A DNA stretch of 64,000 bases, taken from JAEUHO01 sp046350655 (lineage in GTDB: Bacteria; Planctomycetota; PLA2; JAEUHO01). Of the stretch, positions 1 to 9,070 are shown piece after piece; the stretch's first letter is position 1, and each line of letters starts with the position of its first letter. The stretch covers positions 1 to 64,000 of the forward strand of contig JAXMAB010000015.1 in NCBI GenBank assembly GCA_046350655.1, given 5' to 3'. A program made the position numbers and the translations under genes. The notes beneath the pieces were generated by a model, which was not told the DNA's origin, made no database searches, and was given only the letters and a program-made list of their open reading frames with translations.

Positions 1-262
1 TCGCGTCGCCCCCGCCGAGGGCGGCGAGCACGACCGTCTTCCCGGTCGCGGGCGGCGGCGGCGCATCCGCGGCGCGGGTCGGCGTCGCGGTCGCGGCGAC
101 GACGGCGAGGCCCGCCGCGAGCCCCCCCGCGGCCCACGGGCCTCGCGAGGCTCGCGTCGCGCGGAGCGACGCGGGGGCCCGGGCCGCCGACCGCCGGGGC
201 GCCCGCGACGGATCGGGGGCCCGAGCGCGTCCGTCCGGCGTCGATCCCCCTCGGTGGGCCAT
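1..262 (-). CDS. Secreted protein, N-terminus only (runs off left edge)
   Basis: An open frame on the minus strand starts at the ATG at 262 and is still open at base 1 (87 codons visible). About 45 Arg/Ala/Pro-rich residues lead into a hydrophobic stretch (GPWAAGGLAAGLAVVAA) followed by TPTRAADA, which looks like a signal peptide ending in an Ala-x-Ala site. The visible mature part begins with a proline run and TGKTVVLAALGGG. No other in-frame start lies between the ATG and the hydrophobic segment. A copy of the dispersed 11-mer (137-147) encodes the SRGP just before that segment. Function cannot be told from this fragment. Confidence 0.55.
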   Translation of the reverse strand, partial: MAHRGGSTPDGRARAPDPSRAPRRSAARAPASLRATRASRGPWAAGGLAAGLAVVAATATPTRAADAPPPPATGKTVVLAALGGGDA

Positions 263-268
263 CCGGGC

Positions 269-274
269 ATGATA
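269..274 (-). promoter_or_regulatory. Putative -10 element TATCAT, possibly leaderless start
   Basis: Minus-strand CGGTATCATG places a TATCAT hexamer 6 nt before the ATG at 262. No -35 hexamer is recognisable. The same GGTATCRT word precedes tatA, the NtrB-like kinase, the Sua5 fusion and accD, which is the main support. Confidence 0.4.
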
Positions 275-368
275 CCGGCAGACCGCGCCGAAGGGGACGG
301 CCGGGGTCCGGTGCACGCGGGGGCCCCGACGGTTCCTTCCCGAGCCGAAGTTGCGTACCCTCTCGGCC

Positions 369-1427
369 GTGAACGACACCGTCGGCCCCTGTCGCCCCGA
401 GACCACGCTCCCGTCCGGCCCGCTCCACGAGCGCGGCATCTGGGCGATGATCGGCAACACGCCGCTCCTCGAGCTCCGCTACAAGGTGGACGGCCGCCCG
501 CGCCGCGTGTTCGCGAAGTACGAGCAGCGCAACATGACCGGGTCCATCAAGGACCGCATGGCCGCGTGGATCCTCGCGAAGGCGTACCACGCGGGCCTCC
601 TCCGCCCCGGCGACGTCATCGCCGAGGCGACGAGCGGCAACACCGGCGTCTCGTTCTGCGCGCTGGGCCGCGCGCTCGGCCACCCCGTCCGCATCTACAT
701 GCCGGACTGGATGAGCCGCGAGCGCGTGGACCTCATCAAGAGCTTCGGCGCCGAGATCGTCCCGGTGTCGCGCGAGGCCGGCGGGTTCCTCGGCAGCATC
801 GACCAGTGCGAGAAGTTCGCCTGCACGGGCCCGCGCGTGTTCCTGCCCCGGCAGTTCGAGAACGTCGCGAACGCCGAGGCGCACGAGCTGTTCACCGCGG
901 CCGAGATCGAGCGGCAGCTCGCGTGCCTGCGGCTCGTCCCGGACGTCGTCGTGGCCGGCGTCGGCACCGGCGGCACGATCATGGGCCTGTCGCGCGCGCT
1001 CCGGCGCGTCAACCCGCGGCTCAAGGCCCACCCGCTCGAGCCGGCCGAGTCCCCCACGCTCCGCACGGGCAAGAAGGTCGGCAAGCACCGCATCCAGGGC
1101 ATCAGCGACGAGTTCATCCCCGCGGTCGTCCACCTGGACGAGCTCGACGAGATCGTGGACGCCCACGACGGCGACGCGATCCTCATGGCGCAGGCGCTCT
1201 GCCGCTCCCTCGGGCTCGCGGTCGGCATCTCGTCCGGCGCGAACCTCATCGGCGCGATGCAGCGGGTCGAGGCGACGGGCGGCGACGCCGTCGTCGTCAC
1301 GATCCTCTGCGACTCGAACAAGAAGTACCTCTCGACCGACCTGTGTCGCGAGGAACCGGTCCGCGAGGGGTACTGGACCCCCCGCGTCGAGCTCTGTTCG
1401 TTCCGGGCGATCGCGGACCCGGCGTAG
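369..1427 (+). CDS. PLP-dependent cysteine synthase-family enzyme
   Basis: Fold-type II pyridoxal-phosphate enzyme of the O-acetylserine sulfhydrylase/cystathionine beta-synthase family; expected to replace the beta substituent of an activated serine with a nucleophile such as sulfide. Near the N-terminus is MIGNTPLLEL, then NMTGSIKDR with the presumed Schiff-base lysine, the TSGNTG substrate loop, the GTGGT phosphate-binding loop and the C-terminal KKYLSTDL typical of the family. The loop before the lysine reads NMTG rather than the usual NPGG/NPAG, so substrate choice may differ from CysK. I prefer GTG 369, which lies 8 nt after a TACCCT -10-like hexamer (355-360); an in-frame TTG at 351 would add six residues. 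No other cysteine gene is adjacent. Confidence 0.85.
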   Translation: MNDTVGPCRPETTLPSGPLHERGIWAMIGNTPLLELRYKVDGRPRRVFAKYEQRNMTGSIKDRMAAWILAKAYHAGLLRPGDVIAEATSGNTGVSFCALGRALGHPVRIYMPDWMSRERVDLIKSFGAEIVPVSREAGGFLGSIDQCEKFACTGPRVFLPRQFENVANAEAHELFTAAEIERQLACLRLVPDVVVAGVGTGGTIMGLSRALRRVNPRLKAHPLEPAESPTLRTGKKVGKHRIQGISDEFIPAVVHLDELDEIVDAHDGDAILMAQALCRSLGLAVGISSGANLIGAMQRVEATGGDAVVVTILCDSNKKYLSTDLCREEPVREGYWTPRVELCSFRAIADPA

Positions 1428-1457
1428 GCGCGTCCGGTCCGCGGGAGGAGGTGGGGA

Positions 1458-2267
1458 ATGGCAAGGGGATGGACGGTCGCGGCGGCGGTCCTGTCGGTCC
1501 TCGCCGCGGGCACCGCCCGCGCGCAGGAGACCGTGGCGGGCGAGGGGTTCTCGGTCCTGCTGCCGCCGGCGTTCACGCGCTGCGCGCCCGACGTCGAGCA
1601 GCCGATGCAGTCGCAGCTCGCCGCCCAGGGCGCGGCGCTCGCGGGCACCGAGCTGGAGGTGTCGCGCGCGCGCGTGTGGGCCTACGAGCAGACGGCCGAG
1701 GGGCTCGAGCGGGTCCTGCTCCTCTGGATCCCCGGCTCGCCGCCGCCGGTCACCGACCCGGCGGCGTACGACAGCCTGCGAGAGGGCCTGCGCGCGGGCC
1801 TCGCGGGGACCGGCGGCGAGATGCTCGGCGCCGAGTCCGAGCGGCTGCGGGACGGCGTCGAGGGCGTGACCCTCCGGATGCGCTTCCTCGCGCAGGGGAA
1901 CGCGCGGCTGCGCGCGATGATGATCCCGCGCGACGGGTTCATGCTGTTCGTCTACCACTTCCGGTCGGCGCGCAGCACGGCGAACGACGACGCGGCCTGG
2001 CGAAAGGTGCTCGACGGCGTCCACGTGACCGCCGGGCCGCCGCCGCCCGCCGGGTCGGTGAGCGCCGCGGGGCGGGCCGGACGCATCATCGGCGGCGTGC
2101 TCGTGGTCGGCCTGCTGATCGTCGGCGTCCGCGCGGCCGCCAAGCGCAAGCCGCCGCCGCCGCGCCGCGCGCGGGAGGGCGCGAGGACGGCCGGACGACC
2201 GGGCGTCGCGTCGCGGGCGGCGTCGCCCGGCGACCGTCCGCCGCCGCTCCCGCGCTACCGCCGCTGA
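1458..2267 (+). CDS. Secreted, C-terminally anchored hypothetical protein
   Basis: 269 residues of unrecognised family. The N-terminus is a clear signal peptide (hydrophobic run ending TARAQE). The extracytoplasmic body of about 180 residues has two Cys-free halves rich in Leu and Arg. A hydrophobic segment near residues 208-226 (IIGGVLVVGLLIVGV) is followed by a very basic Pro/Arg tail, giving an N-out, C-in anchor. A strong ribosome site, GGAGGAGGT, lies 7 nt before the ATG. Its TGA stop directly abuts the stop of the next, opposing gene. Confidence 0.7.
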   Translation: MARGWTVAAAVLSVLAAGTARAQETVAGEGFSVLLPPAFTRCAPDVEQPMQSQLAAQGAALAGTELEVSRARVWAYEQTAEGLERVLLLWIPGSPPPVTDPAAYDSLREGLRAGLAGTGGEMLGAESERLRDGVEGVTLRMRFLAQGNARLRAMMIPRDGFMLFVYHFRSARSTANDDAAWRKVLDGVHVTAGPPPPAGSVSAAGRAGRIIGGVLVVGLLIVGVRAAAKRKPPPPRRAREGARTAGRPGVASRAASPGDRPPPLPRYRR

Positions 2268-3677
2268 TCAGTCCGTCGCCTCGGTGCAGGTGCCGCCGGT
2301 CGCCTCCGCGATCCGCCGCAGGAGCGCCATCACCTGCTCGCCCGCGCCGATCGTGTGCACCGGGACCGACTTCTGCGACAGCGCGGCGATCCCGTCCACC
2401 ACCTGGGACGGCAGGTGGTACCGCCCGCGGTTCGGCGCGCCGTCCGACAGGACGAACACCGCGTCGAGCCGGATCGGCGCGTCGGAGGGGTGCCGCCCGC
2501 GGCCGGCGTACTCGAACGCGGTCTCGACCGCGTCGTAGAGGTTGGTGAACGAGCGCGGCACGATCGCGTCGAGCCACGCCACGGCGCGCGCCTGCGGCAC
2601 CGGGTGCCCGCGCACGGGCCGCCCGGCCCACGGCAGGACGTTCTCGTTGAAGCCCACCACGTCGAAGTGGTCCTGCGTCGTCAAGGCGAGCAACGCGTCC
2701 TTCAGGTGTTTCCGCGCCGGCTCGATGCCGTGCTCGCTCATGCTCGCGCTCACGTCGAGGCAGAACACGACGTTCACGCCCCACGTCTTCCCCCGCACCG
2801 GGATCCCGTAGTAGGTCGGCACGAACGAACGCGTCGGCGCCGCGTACGGGTCGTCCGCGGGGTCCCCCGCGACCGGCGCGCCGTCGACACGACGCACCGC
2901 CGGCGCCGGCACCTTCCCGCCCTGCCCGAGCCACCATCGCTCCCACGCCGCGGGGTCCGGCGGCTCGTCGTGCCGCGTCACGCGCACGAGCCCCTCCCAC
3001 GCGTGGACGCGCACCGCGGGCGCCTCGTGGCCCAGCAACGCGATCAGCGGCGCGACGACCCCGGCCCCGCCGCGGCGCGCGAGGCCGAGCGCGCGACAGG
3101 CCTCCTCGACCCACGTCGCGCCGGGCCTCGCGTCCCGGAGGAGGAGATCGGCCCCCGGGCCCGCCACGCCGCCGAGCGCCTCGAGGGCGAGCGCGCGGGC
3201 CTCCGCCGACGCCTTCGGGTCGCGCACGACCTCGACGAGCCGCCGCGCCAGCGCGGGGTCCGTCGCCCGCGCGTCGACCGCCTCCACCGCCGCCGCGTGG
3301 ACGCGGTCGTCGTCCTCGCGCGCGGGGTCGAGGAGGCGCGCCCACGTCTCGAGGGCCTCCTCGCCCGGGCAGCGGAGCACCACGCCCGCGACGAGCGCGC
3401 GTTCGGCCCCGTCGCGACGCCGGAGGATCTCGCGCAGCGGCCCGACGAGGTCGCCGGCCGCCGCGAGGTCGGCCGTCGGCGCCGCGGCGAGGTCGCGCAG
3501 CGTCCGCACCCGCTCCCCCGCGTCCGCCGACGCGAGGCCCCGCCGCCAGCGCTCGCCGTCCGCCGCGTCGCCCGCGTGCGCGAACCCGCCGCGACCGGGC
3601 GGGCCCGCGACGAAGCCGGCGCCGATCACGAGGCCCGTGCAGGCGAGGACGACGGAGCGGAGGAAGGTCCGGGCCAC
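2268..3677 (-). CDS. Secreted HEAT-repeat and von Willebrand A domain protein
   Basis: From the GTG at 3677 the protein has 469 residues. It opens with a signal peptide (RTFLRSVVLACTGLVIGAG), followed by about 200 residues of helical, HEAT-like repeats (DAGERVRTLRDLAAA and similar). The C-terminal VWA domain begins at VNVVFCLDVSASMSEHG, where DVSAS supplies the metal-ion-dependent adhesion site, and continues to VFVLSDGAPN with the second MIDAS aspartate. It ends with a standard VWA strand, VPVHTIGAG. The reading frame extends upstream to 3788, but that part runs through a terminator hairpin, so I reject it. A dispersed-motif copy at 3122-3132 encodes DARPG with a rare AGG codon. A role in cell-surface interactions is inference. 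Confidence 0.75.
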   Translation of the reverse strand: MARTFLRSVVLACTGLVIGAGFVAGPPGRGGFAHAGDAADGERWRRGLASADAGERVRTLRDLAAAPTADLAAAGDLVGPLREILRRRDGAERALVAGVVLRCPGEEALETWARLLDPAREDDDRVHAAAVEAVDARATDPALARRLVEVVRDPKASAEARALALEALGGVAGPGADLLLRDARPGATWVEEACRALGLARRGGAGVVAPLIALLGHEAPAVRVHAWEGLVRVTRHDEPPDPAAWERWWLGQGGKVPAPAVRRVDGAPVAGDPADDPYAAPTRSFVPTYYGIPVRGKTWGVNVVFCLDVSASMSEHGIEPARKHLKDALLALTTQDHFDVVGFNENVLPWAGRPVRGHPVPQARAVAWLDAIVPRSFTNLYDAVETAFEYAGRGRHPSDAPIRLDAVFVLSDGAPNRGRYHLPSQVVDGIAALSQKSVPVHTIGAGEQVMALLRRIAEATGGTCTEATD

Positions 3678-3735
3678 GCCCCGAGGATCCCACGGAACGC
3701 GGGGCGACGTCGGGCCTCGGAGGACGGCGACGGAC

Positions 3736-3767
3736 CGCGAGGCCCGTGCGTGCGCACGGGCCTCGCG
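3736..3767 (-). terminator. Perfect hairpin made of two inverted copies of the dispersed 11-mer
   Basis: Bases 3736-3750 and 3753-3767 are perfect 15-bp complements with a 2-nt loop. Each arm contains one copy of CGCGAGGCCCG. It lies 32 nt past the stop of the macroglobulin gene, so it would form at the 3' end of that mRNA. There is no U tract, so termination is inferred from position and stability. Confidence 0.6.
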
Positions 3768-3798
3768 TCCCCGGACCCCCGACCGCACCCCTCGGCGG

Positions 3799-6700
3799 TC
3801 AGCGCGCCGTGATCGTCATCGCGACCCCGGGCACCCAGACCTTGTCCTCGTCGGTGTAGTAGAGGTAGGCCCGCGACGACGGACCGGTGTACCGGCCGGG
3901 GATCGCCGCGACGCACGGCAGCGTGAACGCGGTCGTCGCCGACGGCGCCATCGCGCGCCAGTAGAGGATCACCTCGCGGCCCCGGGTCTCGAAGGCCGCG
4001 ACGGTCCCCGCCTTGACGAGGTCCTTCAGCGCGTCGGGCCGCGCCTCGAGGCCGCCGGGCAGGCCGACGATCGCCGTGACCATGGGCAGGCCCTCGGCGG
4101 TCGTGTTGCGGAGCGTGACCGCGACGTCCACGGGGTCGCCCTCGGTCGCCGCGTCCTTCGCGAGGCGGACGTCGAGCGCGACCTTCGTCCTGGGCGACGA
4201 GTCGGGCGTGCGCGAGGCGTACCGCACCGTGAAGGCGTACGGGAGGTCCGAGCCGCCTTCCATCGTGAAGACGACGACGTGTTCGCCGGGCGTGAGCCGC
4301 GCGCCGAGGTCGGGCAGCACGATCGCGCCCTCCTGGGCGGCGGCGAACGGGACGCGGGCGGCCTCGACGCCGTCCACGGTCGCGACCACGGTGCCCGCGG
4401 CCCGCGTGGCGGCGTGGGTCGCGTCGTAGGCCACGATGGCCTTCAGCGCGAGGACCGTCGCCTGGGTCGAGCCGAAGCGGCCCGCCTTGCAGCGCGTGGC
4501 GATCCACGCCATGCCGCGCTCGACCTCCTTCGTGAACTCGGGCACGCGCAGCCACGCGAGCACGGCGAGCGAGGTCGTCTCGAGGTCGAGCGACTCGCCT
4601 CCCGAGCGGGTGATCGAGGTCGCCGCGCCGGCGACGCGGCCGTCGTCGGCCTGGCGCTTGCCGAGCCGCGCGAGCAGCGGCAGCGCCGCGGGGTCCTCGA
4701 GGCGGCGCAGGGTCGCCGCGACGAGCGCGAGGACGTACGGGTCGTCGGTGCGGTCGGCGAGCGCCTTCACGGCGGCGAGCTCGGGGCCGAGGTCGCGTTC
4801 GCTGCCCTCGACGAGGGCCCAGACGATGTAGGCGTTCGTGACGTCCTCGGGCGCGGCGCCGAACGTGTCGAGCGCGCGGCCGTTGCGCTGGAAGCCGCCC
4901 TTGCCGTCGCGGCGCGAGCGGAGCCACGCGCGGGTGCGGGCGAGCATCTCGGGGTCCACCGTCATGACCTGCGCCATGTCGGCGAACTCGAGGAGGCCGT
5001 AGGCGGTCAGCGCCTCGTGGCCCGGGTCGCCGCCGAACCACTCGTAGCCCTTCTCCCGGCACTCGAACGACGTGAGCTTCTGGTACCCGCGGGCGAGCAG
5101 CGCCTGGGCGCGCGCCACCAGCTCGGGCGCGACGCCGGCGTGCGACTTCAGGTACTGGAGCGCCATCACGTTGGGGTAGTTCGACGACGACGTCTGCTCG
5201 AAGCAGCCGCACGGCTCGCGCAGGAGCGCCTCGAGCGCGGCGGTGAGCGAGGCGAGCGGCGTCGGGTAGACGGCGGCCTCGGTGACGAGGCTGCCCTCGA
5301 CGACGTCCGCCGGGACGGTGACCCGGTGCTCGACGATCCGCTCGAGCACGCCGCCGAACGCGCGCTCGACCGGGAAGCCGGCGGGCACGACGCGGACGGG
5401 GCGGGCGACGTCGTCGGTCGCGACGTCGGCGACGGCCGACAGGCGGACCGTGACGTTCGCGGCGGCGCGGCCGACCTCGAGGGGCAGCACGACGCGGGAC
5501 GACCCGAGCGCGGCGAGCGTCGTGGTGCGGCTCGCGTCGCCCACGACGGCGAGGCCCGGACCGGTCTCGAGGCGCAGCGACGCCGTGGACGCCGTGCGCC
5601 GGCCGTTGACGAGCGCGACGGGCAGGTCGATGCGGTCGCCGGCCGTCACCTCGAGCGGGAGCTTCGCCTCGACGTAGAAGGGCCGGCGAACCTCGACCGT
5701 GGCGTCGGCGGACGCGAGCGCACCGTCGAGCGAACGGTCGAGCGCGAACGCGTCGGCCCGCAGGCGCAGCGTCGTGACGGCGTCCGACGCGTCGAACTCG
5801 ACGGTCGCGCGGCCGTCGGCGTCGGTGCGCAGGGCGGCGTTCCAGTAGACCGTCTCGGTGAAGTCGGTGCGCGCGTTCGCGGGCCGGCCCTGCGGCGCGG
5901 CGTGGGCGTAGACGCGGACCCAGGCCGGGGGCGGGGCCGCGCCGACCGCGCGACGCGCGAGCCGCTCGCGGAAGCGGCCGCCGGGGTTCTTCATCTTCGC
6001 CTCCTCGCGCCCGCCGACGAACCCGACCGCGGGCCCCTGCGGGGCGCCGGCGGCCGCCGGGTCGCCGCCCGGCGGCTTCGCCGCGAGCGGCGGCGGCGGC
6101 GGCGGGTCGTTGGGCTCGCGAACGCCCGGCGCGATCGCGCGTCCTCCGCGCGGCAACTCCGCGAGTTCCCTCCCTTCGGCGGCGTCCTTGCGCGCCTCAC
6201 GGCGCACCTTCGCCAACTCCACCTCCTTGCCCGGGCCGAAGGGGAGCTTGTGCTCGTCGGCCACCTCGAGGTGGTCGACGAGCGCGAGCTCGTCCAGGTC
6301 CTCGGCGAAGAAGATCTCCACGTGGTTGGGGTCGAGCAGGTCCCCGAGCGCCCGGACGTCGACCGCGCACACGCGGCCCGCCGGCTCGCCACGGGCGCTC
6401 ACGAACGCGAGGACGTCGCGGTACGCGAACCGGCGCCAGCCCTGGGTCGCGAGCAGGAGGTCGACGTTGCGCGCGGCGTCCGCGTCGGGCCCGAGGTAGG
6501 CCGCGGGGTCGAACAGCTCCGCGACCTCGGCGCCGAGCATCGCCTGGACCGGCAGCCGGGCCGCACGCTCCCGGGGATCGACGGTCGAGAGCACGCTGTC
6601 GTCGGTGGCCGCCACGCCGAACACCGCCTCGACGGGCCGGCCGAGCGCGTCCGTCGCCCGCAGGTCCACCTTCACCCTGCCGCCGGGCACGGTGTCGGGC

Positions 6701-8352
6701 GCCTGGGGCGCCATCGTCACCTTGAGGCCCTCGGGCGCGCGCCGGAGCACGAGCCGCTCGGCCCGCGGGGTCCCCATCGCGTCGTAGGCCGTCACGCGGA
6801 GCACGCCGTACGCGGCCGTCACCGGCGGGAGCACCACCTCGACCGGCCGGCCCGCGGGCACGTGGACCCGCGCGAGCGCGAGCTCGCGTTCGCGGGCGTA
6901 CAGCGCCACCGTCGCCACCTCGCCGGTGCGCGACGCCAACGCGACGCGGACGGGCTCGTCGGGCCCGAAGGCGTCGGCGCGCGCCGTCAACGCGAGGCCC
7001 GTCGCGGCGACGGGCGGCAGCGCGAACGGCGCCGTGATCCCGGCCGGCTGGTCGAGCACGAGCCGGTACGCGCGGCCCTCCTCGGGCACGAACGCGAACC
7101 GCCCGCGGCCCTCGTGGACCGTCGAGAGGCTCGCGACGAAGCGGTCGCGGTCGTCGAGCACGCGGCCCGCGACGTCGGCGGGCCGCTGCTTCGGCGTCCT
7201 CGCCTCGACGTACACGCGGCACGGCACGCCCGCGACGAGGTCGCCGCCCTCGGGGTACATCGCGAGGACCACGCGGTTCACGACCACGGGGATCGACTTC
7301 GCGGCCGTCTCGACGACGCCGCCGTCCGCGACCGTCATCGCGAGGGTCGCGTCGCCCGTGCGCAGCTCCTTCGGGAGCGCGAACGACACGGCGCACGTGC
7401 CCAGCGCGTCGATCACGACCTCCTGGCGGTGCACCTCGACCCCGTCCACCGTCGCGACGGCGGTCGTCTTCGCGCCCACGGGCAGGCCGCCCTCGGCGCG
7501 CGTCACCTTGAGGCTCGCGGTCACGGTGTCGCCGGCGCCGTACGCCTTGCGCGCGAACTGGAGGTCGGTCGAGAGGCGCGGCGCGCGGAAGTCGCGCACG
7601 TCGAACTCGAGCGACGACGTCGCGAGCCCGGCGTCGGGGAACGACGCGACGAGCGTGTACCGCCCGCCCGCGGCGCCCGCCGGGACCTCCCACCCGAACG
7701 CCGCCACGCCGGTCTCGACCGGCGACGCGACGCGGGCCACGACCTCGCCGCGTCCCGAGCGCACCTCGAACAACGCCGTCGCCGGCGCCGTGCGCGGCCG
7801 CCGGTCGAAGCCGTTCAGCACCGCCGCGCGGCCGAACACGCGCTCGCCGGGTCGGTACACCGGCTTGTCCGTCGAGAGGTGCGCCAGGTCGCGGTTCGCG
7901 TCGCCGAGGTCCGGCGGCCGCGACGGAGGCCGCGCCTCGTCGGGCCCGGCCGCCCGCGCGAGGGGCAGGGCGTCCGCGCCCTTCCCGCCCGCGGGCGCGG
8001 GCCCGTCGTCGCCGAGCATCCACGCGGCCCCCGCGACCGCCATCGTCACCGCCGCCGCCATCGGGCTCCAACGCAAGACGCGCGCCATGATCCCCTCCGA
8101 TCGCCGGCCACCGGGCCTCGCGTCGGCGAGGGGGAGGGCCGCGAGCACACGGTCCGCGAGCCCGACGGGCGCGACCGGCGCGTCGGCGCCGTCGAACACG
8201 ACGGCCGACAGGGCCGTCGCCGCCTCGCGACACACGTCGCATCCGGCGAGGTGCGCCTCCGCCGCCTCGCGGTCGGGGGCGTCGAGCCCTCCGTCCACGA
8301 AGGCGGCGAGGGTGGCCTCGTCGAGACAACGGCGCGGGTGAAAGGCGTCCAT
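3799..8352 (-). CDS. Anti-sigma zinc finger fused to alpha-2-macroglobulin-like protein
   Basis: 1517 residues from ATG 8352. Residues 34-41 hold the H-x3-C-x2-C of a ZAS-type anti-sigma finger (HLAGCDVC). A single membrane span follows at about 98-113 (MAAAVTMAVAGAAWML), so the rest is periplasmic or exposed. DKPVYRPGERVFGR begins the macroglobulin MG domains, and the thioester motif CFEQ lies at 1050-1053 within EPCGCFEQTSSS, followed by the alpha/alpha barrel. Known bacterial macroglobulins trap proteases through this thioester. The gene starts 22 nt after the ECF sigma stop, so the cytoplasmic finger should hold that sigma factor while the exposed part senses or traps a ligand; that link is inference. 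Motif copies lie at 6991-7001 and 8112-8122. Confidence 0.8.
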   Translation of the reverse strand: MDAFHPRRCLDEATLAAFVDGGLDAPDREAAEAHLAGCDVCREAATALSAVVFDGADAPVAPVGLADRVLAALPLADARPGGRRSEGIMARVLRWSPMAAAVTMAVAGAAWMLGDDGPAPAGGKGADALPLARAAGPDEARPPSRPPDLGDANRDLAHLSTDKPVYRPGERVFGRAAVLNGFDRRPRTAPATALFEVRSGRGEVVARVASPVETGVAAFGWEVPAGAAGGRYTLVASFPDAGLATSSLEFDVRDFRAPRLSTDLQFARKAYGAGDTVTASLKVTRAEGGLPVGAKTTAVATVDGVEVHRQEVVIDALGTCAVSFALPKELRTGDATLAMTVADGGVVETAAKSIPVVVNRVVLAMYPEGGDLVAGVPCRVYVEARTPKQRPADVAGRVLDDRDRFVASLSTVHEGRGRFAFVPEEGRAYRLVLDQPAGITAPFALPPVAATGLALTARADAFGPDEPVRVALASRTGEVATVALYARERELALARVHVPAGRPVEVVLPPVTAAYGVLRVTAYDAMGTPRAERLVLRRAPEGLKVTMAPQAPDTVPGGRVKVDLRATDALGRPVEAVFGVAATDDSVLSTVDPRERAARLPVQAMLGAEVAELFDPAAYLGPDADAARNVDLLLATQGWRRFAYRDVLAFVSARGEPAGRVCAVDVRALGDLLDPNHVEIFFAEDLDELALVDHLEVADEHKLPFGPGKEVELAKVRREARKDAAEGRELAELPRGGRAIAPGVREPNDPPPPPPLAAKPPGGDPAAAGAPQGPAVGFVGGREEAKMKNPGGRFRERLARRAVGAAPPPAWVRVYAHAAPQGRPANARTDFTETVYWNAALRTDADGRATVEFDASDAVTTLRLRADAFALDRSLDGALASADATVEVRRPFYVEAKLPLEVTAGDRIDLPVALVNGRRTASTASLRLETGPGLAVVGDASRTTTLAALGSSRVVLPLEVGRAAANVTVRLSAVADVATDDVARPVRVVPAGFPVERAFGGVLERIVEHRVTVPADVVEGSLVTEAAVYPTPLASLTAALEALLREPCGCFEQTSSSNYPNVMALQYLKSHAGVAPELVARAQALLARGYQKLTSFECREKGYEWFGGDPGHEALTAYGLLEFADMAQVMTVDPEMLARTRAWLRSRRDGKGGFQRNGRALDTFGAAPEDVTNAYIVWALVEGSERDLGPELAAVKALADRTDDPYVLALVAATLRRLEDPAALPLLARLGKRQADDGRVAGAATSITRSGGESLDLETTSLAVLAWLRVPEFTKEVERGMAWIATRCKAGRFGSTQATVLALKAIVAYDATHAATRAAGTVVATVDGVEAARVPFAAAQEGAIVLPDLGARLTPGEHVVVFTMEGGSDLPYAFTVRYASRTPDSSPRTKVALDVRLAKDAATEGDPVDVAVTLRNTTAEGLPMVTAIVGLPGGLEARPDALKDLVKAGTVAAFETRGREVILYWRAMAPSATTAFTLPCVAAIPGRYTGPSSRAYLYYTDEDKVWVPGVAMTITAR

Positions 8353-8374
8353 CGGGGCAGGGGACCTCGGAGGG

Positions 8375-9001
8375 TTAGAGGGGTTCACGGGCGGGATCCG
8401 TACGGCGGTCGAGCAGTCCGCCGAGGCGCGCGCGGGCGCGCGCGAGCCACGGCGAGATCGAGTTTTCGGGGACGGCGAGCAGGCGCGCGACCTCGCCGTA
8501 CGAACGGCCGTCGAGGTGCACCCAGCGCACGAGGAGGCGGTCGCGGGGCGGGAGCGCCTCGAGCGCGGCCTCGAGCGCGCGCGCCTCGTCGCGCGCCGCG
8601 GCCCCGTGGAGCCCGTCGGACGACGCGTGGCCGTTGCGGGCCGCCGCGTCGACGACGGCGCCCTCCCCCACGCGGTCGAGCGACTGCGCCGCGGGCGCGG
8701 GCGCGCGCACGCGGTCGAGCGCGGTGCGCTGCGCGACGGCGACGAGCCACGTCGAGAGCCGGCTCTTCCCCTGGAAGCCGCGCAACCGGCGCCGGCCGTC
8801 CTCCCACAGTTTGTAGAAGACGGCCTGCACGACGTCCTCGGGCTCGACGCCGCTCGCCCCGCCGCGGGGCCCGAGCACGCGCACGACCGCCGCGTGGAGC
8901 AGCGCCGCGTGGTCCCGCACGAAGGCCCCCCAGGCCGCCGGTTCGCCGGCGACGAGCAGCGGGAGGCGGTCGCGATCGTCCACGGGGGCTCCGGCGGGCA
9001 C
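8375..9001 (-). CDS. ECF-type RNA polymerase sigma factor
   Basis: 208 residues from GTG 9001 (GTG 8983 is possible). Region 2 is clear at DVVQAVFYKLWEDGRR...LSTWLVAVAQRTALD, and region 4 at LEALPPRDRLLVRWVHLDGRSYGEVARLLAVPE ending in a helix-turn-helix of SISPWLARARARL type. ECF factors direct polymerase to a small regulon and are usually released from a membrane anti-sigma factor, which here is the finger at the start of the next gene. The two form one operon with a 22-nt gap. Divergent from the Lon-type gene across 238 nt. Confidence 0.88.
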   Translation of the reverse strand: MPAGAPVDDRDRLPLLVAGEPAAWGAFVRDHAALLHAAVVRVLGPRGGASGVEPEDVVQAVFYKLWEDGRRRLRGFQGKSRLSTWLVAVAQRTALDRVRAPAPAAQSLDRVGEGAVVDAAARNGHASSDGLHGAAARDEARALEAALEALPPRDRLLVRWVHLDGRSYGEVARLLAVPENSISPWLARARARLGGLLDRRTDPAREPL

Positions 9002-9059
9002 GTCCGATGGGACACGGTACGGGGACCGCGGGTTCGGGACCCCACCCGGTCCTCCGGTA

Positions 9060-9070
9060 CGCGAGGCCCG
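9060..9070 (+). repeat. Dispersed 11-mer copy between divergent genes
   Basis: Exact CGCGAGGCCCG in the gap between the sigma gene and the Lon-type gene. It lies within CGGTACGCGAGGCCCGG, a 17-mer also seen at about 11540 and 33615. Confidence 0.75.

Noticed and set aside
3678..3788. Longer N-terminus for the HEAT/VWA protein
   Set aside because: The extension reads through a perfect hairpin and is Arg-rich; the GTG at 3677 starts a proper signal peptide.
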